NCBI GenBank assembly: GCA_963612735.1
Contig: CAVDWX010000109.1
Coordinates: forward strand, 1-5,216
Source: CAVDWX01 sp963612735
GTDB taxonomy: Bacteria > Bacillota_I > Bacilli_A > RFN20 > CAG-826
DNA length: 5,216 nt
Direction: 5' to 3'
Made by a program: the position numbers and the translations under genes. This document shows positions 1 through 5,216 of this stretch, in pieces (within the stretch, counting starts at the first letter, position 1; every line of letters begins with the position of its first letter). The notes beneath the pieces were generated by a model, which was not told where the DNA came from, searched no databases, and worked only from the letters and a program-made list of their open reading frames with translations.

Positions 1-1004
1 AATATCTTTATTATGAGAAAGCAAATAAAGATGGTGAAGAAGCTATGAAATGGCTTTGTAGCTATCTTAACATATATTTTGATGATATTACTTATTTCAA
101 GGCTAAAGATGCCATGGATAAGAATGGTAAGAAAAATCATATTGTCGAAGAATATATGAGTGTTGTCAGTAGAAGCGCAACTTTAAAAGGTAAAACATTT
201 TTAGAGTCTCCCAATATCGGAAGTGTTAATGCTGGCTCTGGTGGTTCAAGTGAAAAAGCAGAGAAGATTATAAAGAGTGCTGATGGTAGTGTTTCAAACG
301 ATACTGAAAGTACATGGTCAAAAGAAGACCTTAATGCTAAGAGATTAGTATTAAAAATGGTTGGGTATGACCCATTTTATTACGAGGATGAAGATACCCG
401 TAAGATTCTTTATAAAGATTTACTTGGTATGCTTGAACAAGGCATGGAGCTTGATGGCATGAAAGTTCAAGGTGCTATTCAAATTGTTCTTGGGTTTAAA
501 AACATTCGTGAATTAAGTGAAAAATACAAACAAAAAACAATGGCTGACGCACCTGTTAAAGAATTAAAAGAAATTGCTGATTTGAAGAAAAAAGAGCTTG
601 ATACAATTACTGATTTTAGTAAAAATAATGGTTTTGGTGAGCGTTTTGCTATTAGTAAAGCTAAAGGTGAAAACACGTTTACCGGAATTATGGCTAAAAT
701 GAATGAAATGAAATATGAAGATGCTATTCTTAATATGTATGATATTGAGACAAGCAAAAGTATTAATCAAGCTGCTGAAGCAAGTTTTGCGGCAATTTTT
801 AGTCAACTTAATTTGAGTGAAGCTGAGGTTTATAAAACTTGCCAAGACCAACTTAAGAAACTCGTTGAAATGCAACGTGAAAATACCACCCTTAAAGAAA
901 ATTTAAGGTTGGCTAAACGTGAAATTGCAGAGATGAAGTTGGAAAAAGAAAAAGAACAATATGAAAAAGAAAATGGTTCTCAAGAAGATTGGGGTGGCTA
1001 TTAA
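1..1004 (+). CDS. Hypothetical phage protein, 3' part; possible small terminase subunit
   Basis: The frame is open from the left edge (first full codon at 3) to TAA at 1002-1004, so about 333 residues are visible and the gene probably begins upstream. The ATG at 45 has no convincing ribosome binding site and the frame continues before it, so I do not take it as the start. The protein has an aromatic-rich N-terminal part, a Gly/Ser-rich linker near 230-260, a helical middle beginning WSKEDLNAKRLVLKMVGYDP (from about 319), and a charged C-terminal coiled-coil-like stretch (about 860-980) ending in DWGGY. I recognise no catalytic motif. Its place just before terL is where small terminase subunits often sit, and a helical, coiled-coil protein would suit that role, but this is inference from position only. 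It contains no in-frame TAG. The following gene begins at the very next base. Confidence 0.7.
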   Translation, partial: YLYYEKANKDGEEAMKWLCSYLNIYFDDITYFKAKDAMDKNGKKNHIVEEYMSVVSRSATLKGKTFLESPNIGSVNAGSGGSSEKAEKIIKSADGSVSNDTESTWSKEDLNAKRLVLKMVGYDPFYYEDEDTRKILYKDLLGMLEQGMELDGMKVQGAIQIVLGFKNIRELSEKYKQKTMADAPVKELKEIADLKKKELDTITDFSKNNGFGERFAISKAKGENTFTGIMAKMNEMKYEDAILNMYDIETSKSINQAAEASFAAIFSQLNLSEAEVYKTCQDQLKKLVEMQRENTTLKENLRLAKREIAEMKLEKEKEQYEKENGSQEDWGGY

Positions 1005-1937
1005 ATGAAAAGGTTATCTCACGAAGAATTTGTAGAATTAATGAAAGATATAAACAGCAAAATTGTTTTTTTATCTGAATATAAAGGTTCTCATAAAAAA
1101 ATACATTGTAAATGTAAAGATTGTGGAAAAGATTGGTGGGCGATGCCAGTTAATTTGAGAAGGGGAACAAGGTGTCCATTTTGTTTCAGAGAAAAATTAT
1201 ATGCTGATAGAAGATTGTCTCAGGAAAAGTTTGAAGAGCGATTAAAAAAGAACTATCCTACTATAACTGCTTTGGGAGAATACAAAGGATAGGATTCTTA
1301 TGTTTTATGTCGCTGCGAAAAGTGTTAGAAGGAATTTAATGTGTGGGCTGGAAGTATTCTTTTAGGAAAAATAAAAGAGTTATGTCCAAATTGCAGAGAG
1401 GATATTAGGTCAACACGTTTATCTCCAGAGGAATTTTCTAATCGAGTAAAGAATATTAATCCTGATTTAGAAGTGATTGGACAATTCACAACCACAAGAG
1501 AAAAAGTTTTGATGAAATGTAAAAAGTGTGGAAGTGAATTTGAAATTCGTCCTAATTTACTATTAAGTCATCATTGTGGATGTCCAATTTGTGCTGAATC
1601 AAAAGGGGAAAGAAGAATAACACTGTTTTTAGAAAGAAATAATGTTAAATATTTTAGACAATACAAATTTGAAAAATGTAAGGACAAAAAATGCTTACCT
1701 TTTGATTTTTATTTGCCAGATTATAATGTTTGCATCGAATACGATGGTTCTTAGCATTATATTGTTTCTAATTATTTAGGTGGACAAAAGAAATTAGAGT
1801 ATACTCAAAAACATGATAAAATTAAAACTGATTTTTGCAAAAAAGAAAACATTAATTTAATAAGAATACCTTATTATAATTATTCAAAAATAGAAGAGAT
1901 TTTACAAGAAGTCTTAAAGGTAGGTGATGCTGAATAA
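1005..1937 (+). CDS. Free-standing EDxHD (Vsr-like) homing endonuclease with three zinc-ribbon modules, TAG-recoded
   Basis: Reading TAG as an amino acid gives one 310-residue protein from ATG 1005 to TAA 1935-1937. A weak Shine-Dalgarno (GGGGTG, 991-996) lies 8 nt upstream. Three repeated modules of about 65-70 residues each have an SxEEF-type helix, a Y-K-G strand, CxC..C and CPxC: Cys 35/37/40/57/60, then 102/104/107/127/130, then 172/175/191/193/196. The C-terminal domain (about 198-300) has KGERRITLFLE, LPFDFYLPDYNVCIEYDGS-x-HY, a downstream HDKIKTDFC, and a final LIRIPYY. This is the pattern of the Vsr/EDxHD nucleases typified by phage homing endonuclease I-Bth0305I. In-frame TAGs fall at residues 96, 108 and 250; residue 250 is the usual Gln of EYDGxQH. 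The gene lies between two packaging-region genes and its 3' end holds the terL ribosome binding site, so it probably is a mobile nuclease inserted between them. In the standard code it would look like a broken pseudogene. Exact specificity is unknown. Confidence 0.85.
1922..1928 (+). promoter_or_regulatory. Shine-Dalgarno site for terL
   Basis: AGGTGAT is a seven-base match to the sequence complementary to the 3' end of 16S rRNA. It lies 8 nt before ATG 1937, and that ATG overlaps the endonuclease stop (TAATG, stop at 1935-1937). The site is inside the endonuclease coding sequence, suggesting translational coupling. It decides the terL start in favour of 1937. A rival ATG at 1947 has GGGAG (1939-1943) only 3 nt upstream, which is too close. 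Confidence 0.6.
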
Positions 1938-4900
1938 TGGGAGTCAATGTTATTTTTAAAGACTTCTCTTATTGAAGTAAGAGATTTTACCGAAAAGGCT
2001 TGAAATTTTCGAAAAATACACTAAAATTATTTAGTGGGGTAGAGCAAACCCCACAAGGTTTATTGAAGATTTTTTTAAGATTCAATTAACTGATATGCAA
2101 AAATATGTGTTAATGAGTAGTTGGGTTCCTGCTAATTGCGTCTGGCTTATGGGAAGAAATAGTCGGAAAGCTCTGGATTTAAAGACTCCTGTTTATTTTA
2201 GAATAACAGACCGAGGAGAAAGAATTGAAAAAAAGACAATTCGGGATTTAAAAGTTGGTGACGTTATATATGATGAAACTGGTAATTTAACTACTGTAAT
2301 GCACTTGAATTCCATTGTTATTGAGGATGAATATTTAATAGAGTTTGAGGACGGAGAAAAAATTTCTTGTAACGCAGAACATTTATGGAAGGTTAAAGAT
2401 TTAAGTTTTGATAGAAACAATAAATATGAAGATAAGTGGGTTTTAAGAAACACAGAATTTTTGTATGATAATTTTGATAAAAGAAGAATTCCAGAAAAAA
2501 ATAGAAACGATAATAGGTTTTTTGTTCCTATGACAAAGCCTGTTAATTATCCTAAAATGATAAGACTGCCTATCCCAGCTTATTTGTTGGGCCTGTGGTT
2601 AGGTGATGGATATTCTTCTGCCCCAGCGATTTGTGGAGCAAGGCAAGATTTACATGAAATTGAAGAATACATAGAAGATTGTTGTAAAGTAACTTTTTAT
2701 AAAGAGATTAACGATATTACTCAAAAAAATTGTGATATTTTATACATAGATAGAGAAAAAGAGCTCCTTGCTAAAGGTATGACAAAAATTAATGCAAAAA
2801 GAGCTTCTTTTTTACAAAAGTTAAAAAATCTTGACCTGTATAAAAATAAACACATCCCAGAGGAATATTTGGTTGCTCCAATTGAAGACAGATTGGCTCT
2901 TTTACAGGGATTGATGGACACAGATGGAACCATTGACAAGAGAAATGGAAATTGCAGTTTTTCACAGGCAAATTATGATTTTTGTTTGCAATTTCAAAAA
3001 CTGTTGTCTTCTTTGGGAATTAGGTCTACCATTCAAAAGAAAAAATCAAATTATATAAAAAAAGATGGGACATTGGCAGAATCATGGGATGTTTTTTTCT
3101 CTACTGATAAAAAAATGCCTTGTTTTAAATTGAAGCGAAAATTAAAATATTTGCCAGATTCTTTGACAGATAAGCATTATCAAAAAGCTATTGTAAATAT
3201 AATAAAGACGGGTAAAAAAATACCAATGCGCTGTATTACTGTATCTAATCATTCTGGATTGTTTCTTTGCGGAGATAATTACACGGTAACTCATAATTCA
3301 TTTTTAGCAGCTCCTTTTATGATGGCAAGAGCAATGTTGCTTCCCAATACTAACACTTATATCATGGGGCCATCGGGCGGGCAAAGTCAAGAAACATTTC
3401 AAAAAATGGAAGATATTGCAAAAGGTAATATTGCTTCTTTACTTGGAACAAGTTCTGTGTTTTTAGATGAATGTGTAAGACAAAATGCTGCGGCAGACCC
3501 GTTTACACATCCTAAGAGTGGTTACTCTGTAAGTTTGTATAATGGTAGCACTATTAATACTTTAAATAGTGTTATTAAAAATATCGTAGGCATTAGGTAG
3601 AAAATCTGCCGTTCTAAAATGAAGCTAATTTATATAGGTGTTTGGACTTAGAGCCACCTAAAGAGGAGATTTGCTTTTGGAAGAGAATTATATTGTTTAT
3701 AAGCATACTTGTAAAGATAATGGTAAGGTATATATAGGTTTGACAGGAACTTCGTTGCTAACAAGAACAGGTAATAATGGAGAGGGGTATTTACATAAAA
3801 AGAAAAACGGAGATTGGGTTCAACCGCAAATGGCTCGTGCCATTTTAAAACATGGATGGGACAATTTTGACCATGAAATTCTTTTTGAAAATTTAACAAA
3901 AGAAGAAGCAGACGAGAAAGAAAAAGAATTAATAATTTTTTATGGTTCAAGAAATCCAGAAAAGGGATATAATACAAAAGAAGGTGGTTCGAATGGTTCT
4001 TTAAGTGAAGATACAAAAGAAAAACTTAGAGAAACTATGAGTGGTCGTTATGATGGAGAAAAGAATCCTTTTTATGGAAAGACTCATTCTGAAGAAACCA
4101 AAAGAATTATTCGGGAGAAGAATAAAATTCATTCGGCTAACCGAGATATTTCTGGAGAAAATAATCCAATGTGGGGTAGAAAACTTACTCCAGAAGAACG
4201 AGAAAAGAGAAAGAGTATGCTTGGTAAACATCACTCAGAAGAGACAAAGAAGAAAATGAGTGAAGCGAGAAAAAAGTGGTATAAAGAACATCCAGATTAT
4301 AAACGTCCACCAAGAAGTATAGAACACAAACAAAAGATGAAAGAAGCTATGACTGGAAGAGCTATGAACGAAGAATGGAAGAGAAAAATTGGAGAGAGTC
4401 ATGCTCCTTACAATTGTATTTGTGTTGAAACAGGAGAAGTTTTCCCGTCCATGGCTGAAGCGGGAAGAGTAAAGGGAGTAGATAAAGCTTCCATACAAAG
4501 AGTTCTTAGCGGGAAACAAAAGACCGCTGGTGGATTTCATTGGAAAAAAGAAATGAAACAAAAAGACATTTTAGAATAATTAGAGGGCAAAATCGGTGAA
4601 GCCTAAGTTGGTTAGATATGGTAATACCGAGTTAATCTATTAAATAGCGAAAGGTTAATAGACAATGTAACGCATAGAAACTGAATAAATATAATGTTTC
4701 CACGAGTGTCCTCCACGTTATCCAAATACGTGAAAATATATGCTGAACTTATAAGAAATTGTAAGAAGTAAAGATAAAAAACTTTACGATAACACTTTGC
4801 GAATTTTTCAGTTTACGATGAGGCCGGAAAAATCGACAGGACGTTCTATGCTCTTTCTCGACCTTTTACGGCGCAAGATACAAACTTTATAACAGGTGAT

Positions 4901-5216
4901 GGGGTTAATACAGACATTTATCCTTTGCAGATGCCTAACAAAAAATTATTATTGAGTTCTGCTGAAGGAATTGATAGCGAATTGTATGACCAATATAAAA
5001 TGGCCTTCCAAAGAATGCTTTTGGGAGACCCTAATTATTTTGTATGCGATATAAGTTGTGAATTTTCGCTTCATCCTATGATGAATGGTAAGCCAATGAA
5101 GCCATTGATTACACAAGATGAAGTTGATAACGCTTTTGCAACTAATCCATATAAAGCAGAACGTGAGCAAATCGAAAAGAAATACTCCGCACATTTAGTA
5201 ATAAGTGTGTGTATCC
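1937..5216 (+). CDS. terL: Terminase large subunit (TerL), interrupted by an intein and a group I intron; 3' end beyond window
   Basis: TerL is the ATPase/nuclease motor that packages DNA into the procapsid. Coding segments are 1937-2169, 3298-3598 and 4800-5216. The N-terminal part carries EKYTKII-[TAG 2032]-WGRANPTRFIEDFF and LTDMQKYVLMSSW, typical of phage terminases. Walker A is GRNSRK (ending 2169) plus the Ser at 3298. After it come a LLPNTNTYIMGPS strand and QETFQKMEDIAKG. Joining T3598 to C4800 gives GIRSNFSVYDEAGKI, with Walker B (VYDEAG, 4811-4828), followed by coupling motif SSAEG (4955-4969). The C-terminal nuclease residues are beyond the edge. The start is ATG 1937 on ribosome-site grounds, but the first about 35 codons lie in three frames (see separate entry). 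The TAG at 2032 is most simply Gln. The ATG at 2095, which a standard gene caller would pick, is internal. The last residues before the edge look unlike the family as I remember it. Confidence 0.9.
1970..2004 (+). other. Two apparent +1 frameshift sites in the terL N-terminus
   Basis: From ATG 1937 the frame reads MGVNVIFKDFSY and meets TGA at 1973. Skipping T1973 continues as EVRDFTEKA and meets TGA at 2001. Skipping T2001 continues as EIFEKYTKII into the clear TerL frame. Both sites have the form NNU-UGA-A, and in both the skipped base turns UGA into GAA (Glu). The frame that carries the TerL motifs has TAA at 1978-1980 and no ATG, GTG or TTG between that and TAG 2032, so some shift or a non-standard start is needed. 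Programmed +1 shifting, two small mutations, or assembly errors are all possible. Confidence 0.45.
2170..3297 (+). mobile_element. Class 3-type intein with LAGLIDADG homing endonuclease domain in TerL Walker A
   Basis: This 376-residue in-frame insertion splits the TerL P-loop between Lys (GRNSRK) and Ser 3298. It begins ALDLKTPV and has the block A/N3-like region LKVGDVIYDETG. Block B is ISCNAEHLWKV, with His71 and Trp73. The C-terminus is block F RCITVSNHSGLFLCGDNY and block G TVTHN followed by Ser+1. Ala at position 1, Trp at B:12 (Trp73), Cys at F:4 (Cys355) and Thr before the penultimate His (Thr374) are the WCT signature of class 3 inteins, which start splicing from the block F Cys instead of residue 1. 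The endonuclease domain has two LAGLIDADG motifs, YLLGLWLGDG (acidic D146) and LLQGLMDTDG (acidic D252), so homing activity looks intact. All Gln codons are CAA/CAG; there are no in-frame TAGs. Splicing has to precede terminase activity because the ATP site is split. Confidence 0.93.
3596..3610 (+). ncRNA. Group I intron P1 helix (5' splice site)
   Basis: The helix pairs G3596-C3610, G3597-C3609, U3598.G3608, A3599-U3607 and G3600-C3606, closing a loop AAAAU (3601-3605). The U.G wobble falls exactly on the exon base predicted from protein reconstruction, so RNA and protein evidence agree on the splice site. Confidence 0.75.
3664..3668 (+). promoter_or_regulatory. Ribosome binding site choosing the TTG start of the intron endonuclease
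   Basis: AGGAG lies 8 nt before TTG 3677. A second in-frame TTG at 3671 is only 2 nt downstream and too close. No ATG occurs in frame near the GIY-YIG motif, so a TTG start at 3677 is most likely. Weak TTG initiation is plausible for an intron-encoded nuclease kept at low level. Confidence 0.6.
3677..4579 (+). CDS. Intron-encoded GIY-YIG homing endonuclease with NUMOD3 repeats
   Basis: From TTG 3677 to TAA 4577-4579 this encodes 300 residues. The N-terminal catalytic domain has YIVYKHT (residues 5-11) and VYIG (18-21), the GIY-YIG pair with Val in place of Ile. Then come a conserved HGWDNFDHEIL (59-69), EEADEKEKELI with probable catalytic Glu82, and GYNTKEGG. The middle has NUMOD3-like DNA-binding motifs: GEKNPFYGKTHSEETK, GENNPMWGRKLTPEE and GKHHSEETKKKMSEARK, followed by a basic linker. 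The C-terminal part (ICVETGEVFPSMAEA to KTAGGFHWKK) is a NUMOD1/IENR1-type helix-turn-helix. The architecture resembles I-TevI/I-BmoI-class intron nucleases. It presumably cuts intronless terL near the exon junction to spread the intron. It uses no TAG codons. The stop is followed directly by the ribozyme core, so the gene sits in a loop of the intron before P4. Confidence 0.93.
   Translation: MEENYIVYKHTCKDNGKVYIGLTGTSLLTRTGNNGEGYLHKKKNGDWVQPQMARAILKHGWDNFDHEILFENLTKEEADEKEKELIIFYGSRNPEKGYNTKEGGSNGSLSEDTKEKLRETMSGRYDGEKNPFYGKTHSEETKRIIREKNKIHSANRDISGENNPMWGRKLTPEEREKRKSMLGKHHSEETKKKMSEARKKWYKEHPDYKRPPRSIEHKQKMKEAMTGRAMNEEWKRKIGESHAPYNCICVETGEVFPSMAEAGRVKGVDKASIQRVLSGKQKTAGGFHWKKEMKQKDILE
4580..4799 (+). 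ncRNA. Group I intron catalytic core (P4 to 3' splice site)
   Basis: The segment after the endonuclease stop has sequence and pairing typical of phage group I introns. TCGGT (4593-4597) pairs with ACCGA (4626-4630) as P4, within the family-like strings aatcggtgaagcc and ggtaataccgag. GCC (4601-4603) with GGT (4620-4622) is a likely P5. TCTATTAA (4636-4643) pairs with TTAATAGA (4655-4662), a P6-like hairpin. The stretch tgtaacgcatag followed by a GAAAC/GTTTC hairpin looks like the P7/P3/P8 region. CACGT (4714-4718) with ACGTG (4728-4732), CTTATA (4748-4753) with TGTAAG (4760-4765), and GTAAAG (4768-4773) with CTTTAC (4782-4787) are peripheral P9-type hairpins. The full P3 and P7 pairing was not resolved by eye. 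Subgroup is probably IA, by resemblance only. Confidence 0.75.

Larger units (their letters stand above)
3599..4799 (+). mobile_element. Group I self-splicing intron in terL with an internal GIY-YIG endonuclease gene
   Basis: The intron starts after T3598 and ends at G4799, matching the rule of a U before the 5' splice site and a terminal intron G. Joining the exons restores codon TCG and the peptide GIRSNFSVYDEAG. P1 can be drawn as GGUAG (3596-3600) with CUGCC (3606-3610), with the splice-site U3598 in a U.G wobble to G3608, the hallmark of group I introns. The catalytic core lies 3' of the endonuclease gene. The codon spanning the 5' splice site is TAG (exon T, intron AG), so a standard gene call ends terL there. 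The insertion is 13 bases before the conserved Walker B codons, a typical conserved homing target. The length is 1201 nt, of which about 900 nt is the endonuclease gene. Confidence 0.88.

Noticed and set aside
1341..1754. Separate gene starting at GTG 1341
   Set aside because: It is the middle of the endonuclease; the frame continues on both sides of TAGs at 1326 and 1752, and there is no ribosome binding site.
1005..1937. Endonuclease gene as a pseudogene broken by three stops
   Set aside because: All three stops are TAG, the frame never shifts, zinc and catalytic motifs continue across them, the end is TAA, and terL shows the same behaviour.
1973..2003. TGA read as Trp instead of frameshift
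   Set aside because: Reading TGA as Trp keeps the wrong frame, which does not give the TerL sequence after 2035; a frame change is required.
2095..3600. Stand-alone gene starting at ATG 2095
   Set aside because: Conserved TerL sequence (WGRANPTRFIEDFF) continues upstream in the same frame, and the end at 3600 is an intron boundary.
4041..4259. Small + strand frame inside the GIY-YIG gene
   Set aside because: It is in another frame of a strongly supported gene and has no recognisable features.
479..5194. Minus-strand open frames (for example 479-757, 3648-4016, 4235-4561, 4949-5194)
   Set aside because: They lie opposite well-supported + strand genes, show no motifs, and are low-complexity hydrophobic translations typical of reversed A-rich coding sequence.
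5190..5216. Group II intron 5' end (GTGTGTATCC)
   Set aside because: It resembles the GUGYG start only weakly, and nothing further can be seen before the window ends.
1..5216. Suppressor tRNA or CRISPR array
   Set aside because: No tRNA cloverleaf with a CUA anticodon and no spaced repeats were seen; the decoding tRNA, if any, lies outside the window.

Overview
This AT-rich window looks like a stretch of a tailed (Caudovirales-type) phage or prophage genome, in the DNA-packaging region. All genes I can support are on the + strand. The layout is: (1) the 3' part of a hypothetical gene whose position is suggestive of a small terminase subunit (1-1004); (2) a free-standing homing-endonuclease-like gene with three zinc-ribbon modules and an EDxHD/Vsr-like nuclease domain (1005-1937); (3) the large terminase subunit gene terL (from 1937 past the right edge), interrupted by a LAGLIDADG intein in its Walker A loop (2170-3297) and by a group I intron just before Walker B (3599-4799), the intron carrying its own GIY-YIG endonuclease gene (3677-4579).

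The main message is that TAG does not behave as a stop here. The endonuclease gene is open from 1005 to a TAA at 1937 if three in-frame TAG codons (1290, 1326, 1752) are read through. The third lies where the nuclease family normally has Gln, in EYDGS-x-HY. terL has another in-frame TAG at 2032, immediately before the conserved WGRANP segment. Every gene whose end is visible stops with TAA. This fits TAG-to-Gln recoding (translation table 15), known from crAss-like and Lak gut phages, which are also known to be rich in introns and inteins. A standard-code annotation would cut these two genes into fragments and call false starts at 1341 and 2095.

The terL gene is reconstructed as: start ATG 1937 with a good Shine-Dalgarno; an N-terminus spread over three reading frames with two apparent +1 shifts, both at a T-TGA-A context; N-extein to 2169; intein; C-extein/exon 1 from 3298 to 3598; intron; exon 2 from 4800 to the edge. 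Removing intein and intron gives a continuous terminase ATPase with Walker A GRNSRKS, the junction GIRSNFSVYDEAG containing Walker B, and the SSAEG coupling motif. The intein has the features of class 3 (Ala1, Trp-Cys-Thr set, C-terminal HN followed by Ser).

Thus three different nuclease families (EDxHD, LAGLIDADG, GIY-YIG) are packed in or next to one packaging gene. Shine-Dalgarno-like sequences precede the genes, which is mildly more like a Firmicutes host than a Bacteroidetes host, but the host cannot be fixed from this window.
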